A model generated the notes under the pieces. The model was not told the DNA's origin and searched no databases. It worked only from the letters and a program-made list of their open reading frames with translations. From NCBI GenBank assembly GCA_007751475.1, contig CP036434.1, positions 434,001 through 498,000 on the forward strand: a DNA stretch of 64,000 bases, written 5' to 3'. Positions 1-9,086 of the stretch are shown piece after piece. Made by a program: the position numbers and the translations under genes. Numbering within the stretch: position 1 is the first letter of the stretch; every line of letters starts with the position of its first letter. This DNA comes from Saltatorellus ferox (GTDB taxonomy: Bacteria > Planctomycetota > UBA1135 > GCA-002686595).

Positions 1-372
1 ACGCTGCTCGCCTCGGGCCGCTCGGGAGTCGCGGCGATGGTGGACGAGCACCTGCGTCTCGCCGTGTACCTGGCGAACCGGGTTCGGGAATGCCCCGACC
101 TGGAGCTGTTGGAGGAGCCGTGTCTCAATGTCGTTCCGTTTCGGCTGGCCCCGGCGGGCGTGCGCAAGCGGGACCTCGACGCCCTGAACGAGGCCGCCGC
201 TGCGCAGGTGCTACGGGAGGGTCTCGTGTTCGTGGGAACGACCCGCTACCGCAGCCGCGTGGCGTTTCGTCCCGCCATCGCGAACTGGAGAACCCGCGAG
301 GCTGACCTCGATCTGCTGATCGAATGCGTCCTGAGGGCCGGGGACGCGGTTCTCGAGGCGGAGCGTGGCTGA
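1..372 (+). CDS. C-terminal end of a PLP-dependent group II decarboxylase (partial)
   Basis: The reading frame is open from the first base and stops at 370-372, so only the last 123 residues are seen. The pattern RSGVAAMVDEHLRLAVYLA followed by a stretch ending LNVVPFR, then a short helix-rich tail, is what the C-terminal small domain of pyridoxal-phosphate amino-acid decarboxylases (aromatic-L-amino-acid, glutamate or diaminobutyrate type) looks like. The PLP lysine would lie upstream of the window. The substrate cannot be told from this piece. The next gene starts 39 bases downstream on the same strand but is a secreted protease, so a functional operon is not evident. Confidence 0.7.
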   Translation, partial: TLLASGRSGVAAMVDEHLRLAVYLANRVRECPDLELLEEPCLNVVPFRLAPAGVRKRDLDALNEAAAAQVLREGLVFVGTTRYRSRVAFRPAIANWRTREADLDLLIECVLRAGDAVLEAERG

Positions 373-411
373 CGGGTGTCGATCTTGCGGGTGCGCCCCT
401 ACCATGGGCCC

Positions 412-3054
412 ATGAAACTCCCTCTCCCAAGATCTCTATCGTCACCGCTCGTCGCCGCTGTTCTGGCGACCTCGACGGTGTTCTCCGTCAGTGCCGCTGC
501 CCAGATGACGGAGGCCGAGCGCATCGAGATGCCGGGCCAGATCGTCGTCTGCTTCGAGTCAGGACCCGCGGCGGTGAACCTGGAGAATCAGGTCGCTAGC
601 TGGGGACTCCAGGCCGTGGACAACTCGCTGCGCGTCGACAGCGTGCGCTCGATGATGCGCTGGCAGCGCCGCGGTGAGAGCGTGCACTCCAACGTCGTGC
701 TGCTGGAGTTCTCGGGTGCGGGCATCGACGAGGTGGCTCTGCGCCAGCAGATCGCGTCCATGCCGGGCGTCCGCTGGGCGGCGCCGAACGTCGGCTACAC
801 GGGGGAGGTGAAGGAGCTGGATCCGAACGATCCCCAGTATGGAAGCCAGTACCACCACACGCTGATGCAGACGAACCTGGCGTGGGACATCACGCTCGGG
901 GACGCCAGCATCGTCATGGGGATCACCGATGACGGCGTCGATACCGACCACGCTGATCTCGTCGAGAACCTCTTCGTGAACGCTGGCGAGATCGCGGGCG
1001 ATGGCATTGACAACGACGCCAACGGCTATGTCGACGACGTGAACGGCTATGACTTCGTCTTCGGCAACGCGGACCCGAACCCGAACAACACGGGCGACGA
1101 CCACGGAACCCACGTGGCGGGGATCGCGGGCGCCCGGACGAACAACGGGATCGGCGTGGCCGGAACGGCGGGTGCGGCGACGATCCTGCCGCTGCAGTTC
1201 TACGCCGGTGGCCAGGCCTGGACCGCGGTGAACATCACGGACGCGTTCGTCTACGGCGCGGACAACGGCGCGCAGATCATCAGCACAAGCTACAACATGG
1301 ACGGCTGGGCCGGTGACCCGGTGGTCACGGCGGCGTTCGACTACATCTACGACGCGGGCGTGCTGCACTTCAACTCGGCGGGCAACGGAGCGGCGCTCAA
1401 CCCTGCGCGCCAGGTCTTCCACCAGAGCTTCCTCGTGGCGAGCACGCAGGCCGGCGACGTCGTCAGCAGCTTCAGCAACTACGGCACGGGCGTGGACCTT
1501 GCGGCCCCTGGCGGCAACGTCCTCTCGACGATCCTGAACAACAACTACGGCACGAAGTCGGGCACCAGCATGGCAGCTCCGAATGCCGCGGGCGTCGCCG
1601 CGCTGATCTGGTCCCAGAACCCGACCTGGACCCGCGACCAGGTGGCGGCGCAGATCACCTACACCGCCGAGAACATCGACGCGATCAACCCGAGCTACGC
1701 GGGACTCCTCGGCGGCGGCAGGGTGAACCCGTTCCGGGCGCTGACCATGACCCTGCCATCGCCGACCGTCGTGTCGGCCGAGGGGCTGCCGAGCGACGGC
1801 GCCGTCGTCGTTGGCGACCTGACCGGCTTCAAGCTTCGCTTCGATCAGATCATGGATCCGAATATGGTGAACGCGCCCAGCGCGTTCACGCTCGTGTACG
1901 CGGGCGCCGACGGCGTCTTCGGAACGATGGACGATGCGCCGGTGGCGATTTCCTGGGACGAGTACCTGGTCGCGGGCAACGAGATCTCCTTCACCGTTTC
2001 GGGGAGCCTCTCGGCTGCCGGCGATTACCGCTTCTCGGCTGTGGGTTCGGTGCTCAGCAACCCGTTCGGCACGCTCCTCGACGGCAACGGCGATGGACTC
2101 GGCGGCGACTCCTTCATCCGCAACTTCAGCGCCTGCGCCACGAACGCGGTGCTGGTCGATAACGCCGAGAGCGGCGCGGACTGGTCGGTGGTGGATATCT
2201 CCATCACCGACGGCGGCTGGAGCGCGACGCCCCAGGTCCCCGTGGGCGGCGGCGTCCGCAACGATCCGCCGACGGACTTCGACGGCTCTGGCCGCTGCTT
2301 CCTGACGGACAACGTCGCCGGCAACTCGGACGTGGACGGCGGGCCGACGCGCCTGATCTCGCGTGCCTTCGATCTCAGCACCGCGACGGATCCCTACCTC
2401 AGCTACGCGCGCTGGATCAGCTCCACGGGCGGCCAGCCGATGCAGGTCGACATTTCGAGCGACAACGGGGCGACCTGGATCTCGGCCGCCAGTCACCCGA
2501 GTCAGGGCGAATGGGTGGTGGAGACGGTGCGCGTGGTCGACTTCGTGGCGCCGACGGCCCAGACGCGCCTTCGTTTCTCGGTCATGGACGCCGGAACGAT
2601 CACGGAGGCCGGGATCGACTTCCTGCGCGTCCTGAACATCGACTGCAGCGATCCGGGGACGGTCGGTACGACCTATTGCCAGGCCGCCCCGAACTCGACG
2701 GGCCTCCCGTCGGACATCGAGGGTTCAGGCAGCAGCGTGGTGGCCGACAACGACTTCACGCTGACCACGACGGGCCTTCCCGCGAATTCGTTCGGCATCT
2801 ACTTCTTCGGGGACAGTCAGGTTTTTACCCCCGCGCAAAACGGCTTCCGCTGCGTGGACGGCAACCTCCTGCGCATCCTGCCCGCGACCCAGGCCAACCC
2901 CCAGGGCGTGGCGACGAGCGCGGTGGACCTGACGGTGCCGATCGTGGCCGCCAACGTCATCCCGGGCGCGACGCTGAACTTCCAGCTGTGGCACCGCGAT
3001 TCCGTCGGGGCAGGTTCCAACTACTCGAACGCGCTCAGCGTGACGTGGCAGTGA
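412..3054 (+). CDS. Secreted subtilisin-like serine protease (peptidase family S8)
   Basis: An exported subtilase of 880 residues. I chose the ATG at 412 because it begins a clear signal peptide (MKLPLPRSLSSPLVAAVLA, cleavage near AAAQ); an in-frame start at 376 would add 12 residues before it. The catalytic triad is visible: Asp in GITDDGVDTDH (about nt 925), His in DDHGTHVAG (about nt 1096) and Ser in GTSMAAPNAAG (about nt 1560), with the oxyanion Asn in NSAGNGA. After the protease domain come Ig-like and jelly-roll-like regions (LVDNAESGADW, about nt 2150), then a C-terminal module of about 125 residues beginning YCQAAPNSTG and ending LWHRDSVGAGSNYSNALS. That module recurs on other secreted proteins in this window. 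A strong terminator follows. Confidence 0.93.
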   Translation: MKLPLPRSLSSPLVAAVLATSTVFSVSAAAQMTEAERIEMPGQIVVCFESGPAAVNLENQVASWGLQAVDNSLRVDSVRSMMRWQRRGESVHSNVVLLEFSGAGIDEVALRQQIASMPGVRWAAPNVGYTGEVKELDPNDPQYGSQYHHTLMQTNLAWDITLGDASIVMGITDDGVDTDHADLVENLFVNAGEIAGDGIDNDANGYVDDVNGYDFVFGNADPNPNNTGDDHGTHVAGIAGARTNNGIGVAGTAGAATILPLQFYAGGQAWTAVNITDAFVYGADNGAQIISTSYNMDGWAGDPVVTAAFDYIYDAGVLHFNSAGNGAALNPARQVFHQSFLVASTQAGDVVSSFSNYGTGVDLAAPGGNVLSTILNNNYGTKSGTSMAAPNAAGVAALIWSQNPTWTRDQVAAQITYTAENIDAINPSYAGLLGGGRVNPFRALTMTLPSPTVVSAEGLPSDGAVVVGDLTGFKLRFDQIMDPNMVNAPSAFTLVYAGADGVFGTMDDAPVAISWDEYLVAGNEISFTVSGSLSAAGDYRFSAVGSVLSNPFGTLLDGNGDGLGGDSFIRNFSACATNAVLVDNAESGADWSVVDISITDGGWSATPQVPVGGGVRNDPPTDFDGSGRCFLTDNVAGNSDVDGGPTRLISRAFDLSTATDPYLSYARWISSTGGQPMQVDISSDNGATWISAASHPSQGEWVVETVRVVDFVAPTAQTRLRFSVMDAGTITEAGIDFLRVLNIDCSDPGTVGTTYCQAAPNSTGLPSDIEGSGSSVVADNDFTLTTTGLPANSFGIYFFGDSQVFTPAQNGFRCVDGNLLRILPATQANPQGVATSAVDLTVPIVAANVIPGATLNFQLWHRDSVGAGSNYSNALSVTWQ

Positions 3055-3088
3055 TCTGGCTTCGGGCCTGAACCTGCCTGCCCTTCCA

Positions 3089-3125
3089 AGAGCGGCCGCA
3101 TCCCGAGGGTGCGGCCGCTCTTTTT
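3089..3125 (+). terminator. Rho-independent terminator after the S8 protease gene
   Basis: A perfect 12-bp stem (AGAGCGGCCGCA / TGCGGCCGCTCT) with a 9-base loop is followed by a run of five T. It starts 35 bases after the protease stop codon and ends where the truncated hydrolase frame begins. Confidence 0.9.
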
Positions 3126-4280
3126 GCTTTCCGTCCGCGGGTACCAGGGCGCGGTCATGTCGCAGAGACCTCTCGCCTCGACATCTACTACAACACGGAG
3201 CTCACCCAGGAGGTCCGTCGGCGCGGCTGGCATCTCCTGGCTCCGTATCAGGCGAGCGGCGTCGGAGACTCGCAGATCAGCTACGCGAGTGCCCAGAGCC
3301 AGGAGAACGTCGCCGCAGCTATCGACTTCGTCATCCAGGGCTTCGCCATCGATCTCGATCGGATCTATGGGCTCGGTTTCTCGATGGGCGGCGGCAATGC
3401 GCTCAGCTACGCAGCTCGCCACCGAGATCGCAGCCGCGGAGCCTTCGCCGCCGTGGTCAATCACACCGGGTCCGTGGCACTCGCTGACGTCTACGGCAAC
3501 GTCGGTCCGGCGGTGCAAATGGAGATGGAGCTTCTCTTCGGGGGAGACCCCAGCCAGGTACCGTTCGAGTATCAGCGCTCCTCCCTGATCGAGGTGGATC
3601 TCGCCGGCGGCCTCATCCCGGGCGGGCGCCACATGGGCCTGAATCTGACCCACGTGCCGGTGCGCAGCTACTACCACCCGAATGACCCCGAGCAGTATCT
3701 CGTTCGTCAGACGCTGGCGCTGGATACGTTCATGGGTGCGTTGCCCGGTGCGCCGCACGAGCTCGTCGGCTTGCCCGCCACCACGGGTTGCTTGCACTGC
3801 TGGGATACGCTCAATGAATGGCAAGCCTGCAACTGGCTGGCTGCCCAATCGCTCGCGCCGCCGCCGCTCCAGGGTGAGGTTCTCGCGGACCGTGCAGGAC
3901 GCTGGGCATGGTTCGACGTCGAGCCGGGCGTCAGCGGCGAGTTTACCTCCTTCGCGTACGAACTCGATCCGTCGCTCAACCGGCTGACGACGACGGGAGC
4001 CAGCAACGTCGACTCGGTGGCGCTGGAGCTGGGTCCCGCGACGCTCTCCGCCATCGCCCCGATCCAGTGGCTGACCAGCGCGGCGGATGGAAGGACGCTC
4101 GAGGTCTCCCTGCCTGGCTTCTCGCAGCGCCCCAACGCTGTGGTGCGGAACGGGGCGATCGTGCCCGAAGACTGCTCTACCCTCTTTTCAGGCGCATCCT
4201 GGTGCTACGAACCGGCGACGCAAACGCTCCGGCTGCATGAACCGGATGCGAGCGCCACGCTCTGGACCGTGGTCCCCTGA
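3126..4280 (+). pseudogene. 5'-truncated alpha/beta-hydrolase (esterase/peptidase-like)
   Basis: The frame is open from the terminator T-run to the stop at 4278-4280 and reads as protein throughout. It includes the nucleophile elbow GFSMGGGN (nt 3375-3398) that marks alpha/beta hydrolases, preceded by a helix and strand typical of the fold. No ATG, GTG or TTG occurs in frame before the ATG inside the nucleophile elbow (3384), so the N-terminal strands, signal sequence and start codon are missing. A start at 3384 would delete the core of the enzyme. It is therefore most likely a remnant joined to the end of the protease transcription unit. The C-terminal third is a beta-rich region like those on secreted polyhydroxybutyrate-depolymerase-type esterases. 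The substrate is unknown. Confidence 0.7.
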
Positions 4281-4307
4281 ACGGCGCGCGCGTCCATCAC
4301 CCTCGTT

Positions 4308-4331
4308 GCGGTACGGAACCTGGCGGTACTG
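4308..4331. repeat. Two tandem half-sites of the palindromic GGCGGTAC repeat family
   Basis: GCGGTACGGAACC is followed directly by TGGCGGTACTG. The same doubled half-site forms the outer left end of the full palindromic elements at 7269, 10396 and 54290. The arms that would form the hairpin are missing here, so this is a degenerate or solo end. It lies between the convergent 3' ends of the hydrolase remnant and the LuxR-type regulator. Confidence 0.65.
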
Positions 4332-4339
4332 ACACCGCG

Positions 4340-5416
4340 CTAAAATCGCGGCGGTTCGCGAATCCAAAGCGCCATCAGTTCACTCCTTGAATGAACGTCC
4401 AGGCGCCGGAAAATCTGCTTCACATAGCCGTGGGTCGTCGTCACCGCGAGGCCCAAGGTATGCGCAATCTCTTTCTCCGAGTGCCCCTTGCGAAGCAGCT
4501 CGAGGACGGTTTTGAGCCGTGGGGAGAAGGACCTGGCCGCATCGCGACGTCGGTCATCTCGGGTCTGCTCCTCGAAGCGGATCATCCACCGATTCAGCCT
4601 CACCTGTCGGCGAAAGCTGACCTGAAGTTCTCGTTCGCCCCGCGGGACTCGCAGCACGGGTGATGTGCGAAGGCTGGTTTCGTCGTCGCTGGAAAGACGC
4701 GCAAGTCGATGCTTGAGGGGCCCGGGTAAGGCGCGCGCGTTCGTTCGCCCTGTGGGAAAGTAGCGACCCAGCAGCTTGTTCGCCGTCGGGCAGGCGACCT
4801 GAAGACCTCCGTCGCAGTTCGTTATCGCGAAGCCCTCGCCTGAGCTTCGCGATTCCGCAAGGCTGTCAGCCATGCAGACCTGGTCGTCAAAGCGCTGCTG
4901 TACCTCGAATGCGCGTGTGAAGTGCTTCTCGTAGATTTGAAGTGCAGCGATCTCTGCACTCTTGAAGCCGCGCCGGTTTCGGCTGATCGTGACACCCAGC
5001 GCCATCGGAGTCGGCATGGGAGAAGTGACGACCACTTGATCCTCCACTCCCATCGCCTTGTAGACGTCCTGGTAGAGCTCCAGGTTCCTCCATTCCCGGG
5101 TCGTGAGGAGTCGGGAGATGGTATGAACTCCGAACTCCCCGGCGGTTCTCTGGCGCTGGATACCAGGATGTTGATGCTGGAGTCTGAGGAAGTCGGACGC
5201 CACGGCAGCCAGTTCCGCGTGTCCCTGGTCTGCGTCAAGAACGACTCGTCCCGCTGAAGGGTCGATCTCCGTGTAGACATGGAGTTCGCCTTGGACGATG
5301 GAACTGCTCGTCCGGACTGCGCGGGAGGAGAAGCTCTCTCCATCGACAACGGAGTGAAGATCGGAAACGGCCCCTATCAAGCAGCGGAGGGTGGCAGATG
5401 AGAGCGGCGAGGACAT
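4340..5416 (-). CDS. LuxR-type transcriptional regulator (copy A)
   Basis: A DNA-binding regulator of 358 residues from the ATG at 5416; a longer frame to 5494 would begin inside the conserved upstream palindrome and is unlikely. The C-terminal 60 residues are a GerE/LuxR helix-turn-helix (FSPRLKTVLELLRKGHSEKE, then IAHTLGLAVTTTHGYVKQIF and RRLDVHSRSELMALW). The N-terminal part looks like a GAF/PAS-type sensory fold but has no residues that identify a ligand, and no phosphoacceptor receiver domain is present. A clear paralogue is encoded at 35393-36457, colinear over its whole length. Both carry the same upstream DNA block, which suggests autoregulation or shared regulation. It is divergent from a secreted FG-GAP protein gene. 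Confidence 0.85.
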   Translation of the reverse strand: MSSPLSSATLRCLIGAVSDLHSVVDGESFSSRAVRTSSSIVQGELHVYTEIDPSAGRVVLDADQGHAELAAVASDFLRLQHQHPGIQRQRTAGEFGVHTISRLLTTREWRNLELYQDVYKAMGVEDQVVVTSPMPTPMALGVTISRNRRGFKSAEIAALQIYEKHFTRAFEVQQRFDDQVCMADSLAESRSSGEGFAITNCDGGLQVACPTANKLLGRYFPTGRTNARALPGPLKHRLARLSSDDETSLRTSPVLRVPRGERELQVSFRRQVRLNRWMIRFEEQTRDDRRRDAARSFSPRLKTVLELLRKGHSEKEIAHTLGLAVTTTHGYVKQIFRRLDVHSRSELMALWIREPPRF

Positions 5417-5461
5417 GGTGCAGAACATAGGGCGATTCCGGTGCGGTCGCCAGGAGGCAGG

Positions 5462-5510
5462 CCCCCCCTCGATAGGGGGGAAGCAAATGTGCACAGGTGA
5501 GCGGATTCTC
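5462..5510 (-). promoter_or_regulatory. Conserved upstream block with G/C palindrome before LuxR copy A
   Basis: Read on the minus strand this contains GAATCCGCTCA, exactly 17 bases, then the inverted repeat CCCCCCTATCGAGGGGGGG. The repeat ends 45 bases before the start codon. The paralogous regulator at 35393 has the same word, the same 17-base gap and the palindrome CCCCCCTGATCAGGGGG 49 bases before its start. The conservation of spacing in otherwise drifting DNA argues for a regulator binding site or a structured leader. The exact role is inferred. Confidence 0.6.
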
Positions 5511-5696
5511 TATCGACGAGATTCGAGCATGCACTTCGATCGCTGATGCCGCAAACCCTTCCATTCGATCTCCAGCGAAGGGGGATCCGCAAGCGGCCAT
5601 CCAAGACGGTGACGTGGCGATTGGAGGCGGATTTTGAACTTCCTTCTCCTCGGCTCGAACCACTTTCAGTTCCTCTCCTCCGTCCCTTCATGACTC

Positions 5697-7241
5697 ATGT
5701 ATCGAACGCTTCCCTACGTCCTCGCGGCCTTGGCCCCCGTGATCAGTGCCTCTTCCGTCCAAGCGCAGTCATTCACCCTTCGCTTCATCGATGGCAATCT
5801 GAATGGTGCACAGGCTGTCGCAGCGGCAGACTTCAATGGCGATGGCTTGCTCGACGTGGCCGTCTCAGCATCCTTCGACGGTCGCATCTTTCTTTTTCGC
5901 CAGTTTCCGAATGGGGGGTGGGGCCGGATCCAGGTGGCTTTCGGAACGCTCTGTGTGAGTTCGCTCGATGCGGCCGACGTGGACGGCGACGGTGATCCTG
6001 ATCTGCTGGCTTCCTGCAACGGGTCCAATCGACTGGTCTGGTACGTCAACGATGGGAATACGTTCTCGGCCCAGCAGATCACGTCGAACCTTTTTGTTCG
6101 TTCGTCCAAGGCGGTGGATCTTGATGCCGATGGACGCCTCGATGTCCTTGTGGCTGCCGAGGGATCGAACGGAGTGGCCTGGTTCAAGAACCTCGGTGGA
6201 GGCACGTTTGGACCAGTGCAGTGGATCGTTGGCTCGTCCTCGGCCGCGTCCCATGTGGAGGCGGTCGATATCGACGCGGACGGCGATCCCGACCTTGCGG
6301 TTGTGGGTTTCTCGGGTTCGAGCGTCAGCTGGCATGAGAATCTTGGCGGTGGGATCTTCTCGGCACCCCAAGAGGTGGCCACTGGGCTCGGGACCATGAC
6401 GGGAGTGGCTGCGGGCGACCTCGACGCTGATGGGGATGCTGATCTGGTTGCATGCGCAACGAATGGCGGGCCGATCGTCTGGTTCGAGAATCTGGGGACG
6501 GGCTTTGGTGCTGCCCAGACGGTGGTGAGTACGGGCCCGGAGTGGACCTCCGTCGAGGTCGCCGATCTGGACGGCGATCGAAGGCTCGATATCGCTGCCA
6601 GCGGTGAGTCCGCGCCTGGTTCGATCTCGTTCCTTCGGAATCTCGGCGGAGGCTCCTTCGCTGCGCCCGTTGCTGCATCCGGGATCAACAATCCAGCGTA
6701 CAGCACCGCGGCCGTTGACGTGGATGGCGACGGAGACCTCGACCTCGTTCAGCCAGCCTTCCAGCAGGATCGAATCTACTGGCTCGAGAATCAGACGACG
6801 AGCTACGGGGGCATCGGGGCGAAAGTTTGCTGGCCCGCCGAGGTCTGTAGTTCAGGGTTCCCCGGGGAGATCTCTGCGAGTGGATCACTCGAGGCGTCCA
6901 TGGCTTCCACGATGCTGACGGCTACGAGTCTCCCGCCGTCCACCTTCGGGTTCATACTGGCTTCACGTGGAGCGCAGGAAATGTATCCAGTGATGAACTC
7001 GGTAGGTCGCCTGTGCATTGGACCGGAGGTCGGTCGCGGCGTTGGGGGCGCCATCCTGGCCTCGGATGCAGCGGGGTCCTTCTCGATCGCCGTCGACTTC
7101 GCGGCGATGCCGACTTCGACGACATCGGTTCCCGTCATGCAGGGTGATGTTTGGTACGTGCAGGCCTGGTTCCGGGACGCGGATCCTGGCGTCGGCGTGA
7201 CATCGAACTTCACGGATGCGCTTCGCTTGCAGTACCGGTAG
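5697..7241 (+). CDS. Secreted FG-GAP/VCBS repeat protein
   Basis: An exported protein of 514 residues. It starts with a signal peptide (MYRTLPYVLAALAPVISA, cleavage near VQAQ). Residues 30-370 hold about seven repeats with the calcium-binding loop DxDGDGxxDL (for example DFNGDGLLDV, DVDGDGDPDL, DIDADGDPDL, DVDGDGDLDL), which fold as an integrin-like beta-propeller. Residues 375-514 are the shared C-terminal module, ending AWFRDADPGVGVTSNFTDAL. Its role is probably at the cell surface or in the medium; no enzyme residues are seen. A palindromic repeat element lies 28 bases after the stop codon. Confidence 0.85.
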   Translation: MYRTLPYVLAALAPVISASSVQAQSFTLRFIDGNLNGAQAVAAADFNGDGLLDVAVSASFDGRIFLFRQFPNGGWGRIQVAFGTLCVSSLDAADVDGDGDPDLLASCNGSNRLVWYVNDGNTFSAQQITSNLFVRSSKAVDLDADGRLDVLVAAEGSNGVAWFKNLGGGTFGPVQWIVGSSSAASHVEAVDIDADGDPDLAVVGFSGSSVSWHENLGGGIFSAPQEVATGLGTMTGVAAGDLDADGDADLVACATNGGPIVWFENLGTGFGAAQTVVSTGPEWTSVEVADLDGDRRLDIAASGESAPGSISFLRNLGGGSFAAPVAASGINNPAYSTAAVDVDGDGDLDLVQPAFQQDRIYWLENQTTSYGGIGAKVCWPAEVCSSGFPGEISASGSLEASMASTMLTATSLPPSTFGFILASRGAQEMYPVMNSVGRLCIGPEVGRGVGGAILASDAAGSFSIAVDFAAMPTSTTSVPVMQGDVWYVQAWFRDADPGVGVTSNFTDALRLQYR

Positions 7242-7268
7242 GTCCCACGGATCGAGGTGCAGGAGCAT

Positions 7269-7404
7269 GGCGGTACTGAAGCTGGCGGTACTGAACCCGA
7301 CCCAAAGCCGCCACGTTTCGATTCGAAGGGTTTTTCTTTGAGTCGAAACGTGGCGGCTTTGGGTCGGGTTCAGTACCGCCATTGGGTCGGGTTCAGTACT
7401 GCCA
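7269..7404. repeat. Palindromic repeat element, 97-bp core with extra half-sites
   Basis: The core 7284-7380 is a long inverted repeat: GGCGGTACTGAACCCGACCC then AAAGCCGCCACGTTTCG on the left, mirrored on the right, with a short T-rich centre. It could fold into a hairpin with a stem of over 40 bp. An additional left half-site lies at 7269-7283 and an additional right half-site at 7381-7404. It sits between two genes on the same strand, 28 bases past the FG-GAP gene stop. Related copies lie at 8956, 10411, 54289, 57803, 58427, 59574, 60966 and 62230. Confidence 0.85.
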
Positions 7405-7423
7405 CGCGGCGTACCATTGGGCG

Positions 7424-7909
7424 ATGCAGAAGTTCTTCAGGGCGACCAGGCTGCCTGGTCCAGTGATCTGGGGCCATCACGTAGGAGGACTGCTGGCTCT
7501 GACGCTAGCCTTGGCTTGCGGCGAGGTCCCCGCGGATCGGCCACTCACGAAAACCGTGGCAGCGGACAGCGCCCCGGAGAGTCCTCTGGCCGATTCGCCT
7601 TCTACCGCACCGGCGCGACCTGCCCGCTACCAGGCTGTCGTGGGCTACGGCAATCCGCTCAACTGGGAGGATGGAGCTCGGGCTGAAGAAGCGATCGGTC
7701 GTGCCCTTGGCGCTGTCGATATCGAGTGGCTCGCCGGAGGCTCGGCCTATTGGACCCTGTCCGTGCCTTCAGCTGACGCCGACCAGGCGCGCGCGCTCAT
7801 TCGTGGGCTCGTGACCGGAGAGGGAATCAGTGCGCGCGTCATCGAGCCAGAGGCAGCGCCGGAGCCCCCGCTTTCTACCCAGCCAGCGCCCGCAGCCGTC
7901 GACCGGTAG
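7424..7909 (+). CDS. Small lipoprotein of unknown function
   Basis: 161 residues from the ATG at 7424. An N-terminal hydrophobic stretch (VGGLLALTLALACGE) ends in a lipobox with Cys about 32 residues in, so the product is probably attached to a membrane. A proline/alanine/serine-rich linker follows, then a compact alpha-beta domain (RYQAVVGYGNPLNWEDGARA to the end) that I do not recognise. It is 40 bases upstream of the phosphotransferase gene on the same strand, so the two may be co-transcribed. The start was chosen because earlier in-frame codons lie in the palindromic repeat. Confidence 0.7.
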   Translation: MQKFFRATRLPGPVIWGHHVGGLLALTLALACGEVPADRPLTKTVAADSAPESPLADSPSTAPARPARYQAVVGYGNPLNWEDGARAEEAIGRALGAVDIEWLAGGSAYWTLSVPSADADQARALIRGLVTGEGISARVIEPEAAPEPPLSTQPAPAAVDR

Positions 7910-7949
7910 AGCATTCTCGCCTCGCAAAGATCGCCCCGGAAAGATCGCC

Positions 7950-8909
7950 ATGGACACCCAGCATTGGATCGAGGCAGTCACGGGTCTCCAGGTTCGCTCC
8001 GGGCCCGAGCTCGTTCAGGAACTCTGGAGTGGGTTCGGGCGGCTCGAGCGATTTCATCTGTCGAAGGGCCATGTGATCGTGAAGGCCGTGGACCCGGGGG
8101 CGCGTGGGGGAGCGCCCGGGCATCCCCGCGGCTGGGACACGGACCTATCGGCTGAGCGGAAGCAGAAGAGCTACCGGGTCGAGCGCGTCTTCTATTCGGA
8201 GTATGCGCTTCGGCTGGAGGAAGAGGCCCGCGTGCCCGCGCTCATCGCGGCGCGGGAGACGGCCACGGGTGGCGAGATGATCCTGGAGGATCTCGATGCC
8301 GCAGGATTCGCGGGTCGACCGAGAGCGCTCGAGGACGGCGGGATCCGCGCCTGCCTCGGATGGCTCGCGCGCTTCCACGGGGCGTTCCTGGGTTCGCCCA
8401 CCGACGGACTGTGGGAGCGCGGCACGTACTGGCACCTGGAAACGCGCCCCGACGAGCTGGAGGCGATTCGCGGAACGCCCCTGGGCGAGGCGGCGTCCGA
8501 CATCGATCGGCGACTGAGCGCGGCCCAGCATCGAACGCTCGTCCACGGCGATGCGAAGCTCGCCAACTTCTGCTTCGCACCGGGCGCGGCGAACGGCGCC
8601 AGCGCCTCCGTCGCGGCCGTCGACTTCCAGTACGTCGGCGGCGGGGTCGGGGTCCAGGACGTGGCTTACTTCCTGGGCAGTTGCCTGGACGACGGGGAGC
8701 TGGCCGCGCAGGCGGCTCCCTACCTCGACCTCTACTTCGAGGCCCTGCGCTCGTTTCCCGGATGCGACGCGGCGCTAGAGGACGAGTGGCGCGAGCTCTG
8801 GCCTCACGCCTGGGCGGACTTCCACCGTTTCCTGGCGGGCTGGTCGCCGGGGCACTGGAAGCTGTCCGTCTACTCAGAAGGCATGGTGCGAAGAATCATC
8901 GCTCGATGA
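7950..8909 (+). CDS. Phosphotransferase-family small-molecule kinase
   Basis: 319 residues. It has the protein-kinase-like fold of the APH/EcKinase/CHK group: the catalytic loop LVHGDAKLANFCF (nt 8537-8577), with catalytic Asp and Asn, and the metal-binding VDFQYVGGG, followed by a helical C-terminal region (GVQDVAYFLGSCLDDGELA). An upstream lysine in GHVIVKAV is the likely nucleotide-binding Lys. The ATG at 7950 is preceded by GGAAAG at a good distance. Members phosphorylate antibiotics, sugars, choline or steroids; the substrate cannot be assigned here. It is shorter than, and not closely related to, the two duplicated phosphotransferases at 13204 and 21958. Confidence 0.75.
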   Translation: MDTQHWIEAVTGLQVRSGPELVQELWSGFGRLERFHLSKGHVIVKAVDPGARGGAPGHPRGWDTDLSAERKQKSYRVERVFYSEYALRLEEEARVPALIAARETATGGEMILEDLDAAGFAGRPRALEDGGIRACLGWLARFHGAFLGSPTDGLWERGTYWHLETRPDELEAIRGTPLGEAASDIDRRLSAAQHRTLVHGDAKLANFCFAPGAANGASASVAAVDFQYVGGGVGVQDVAYFLGSCLDDGELAAQAAPYLDLYFEALRSFPGCDAALEDEWRELWPHAWADFHRFLAGWSPGHWKLSVYSEGMVRRIIAR

Positions 8910-8925
8910 GGGCCGAACCAGAAAG

Positions 8926-9052
8926 CGGTACTGAACCAGGTCTGCACTGAGGATTGGCGGTACTGAACCCGACCCAAAGCCGCCACGTTTCGATTCGAAG
9001 GGTTCCCCTTTGGATCGAAACGTGGCGGCTTTGGATGGGGTTCGGTACCGCC
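8926..9052. repeat. Palindromic repeat element, 97-bp form
   Basis: The core 8956-9052 has the same arms as the copy at 7284, with the centre GGGTTCCCCTTT between CGATTCGAA and ATCGAAACG. A solo left half-site (GCGGTACTGAACC) precedes it at 8926. It sits between the convergent 3' ends of the phosphotransferase (8909) and the secreted propeller gene (9087), a place where it could also end transcription on both strands. Confidence 0.85.
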
Positions 9053-9086
9053 AGTGATTGGCGCTGACTCCAAGGAATCGATCCGG

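Noticed and set aside
559..2496. Long open frame of 645 codons antisense to the S8 protease gene
   Set aside because: It mirrors the codon bias of the GC-rich protease gene, is Arg/Val/His-rich and has no protein features. The plus-strand gene has a complete catalytic triad.
4340..5494. Acyl-homoserine-lactone type LuxR receptor
   Set aside because: Only the helix-turn-helix resembles LuxR; the autoinducer-binding residues and domain length do not fit, and no LuxI-type synthase is nearby.
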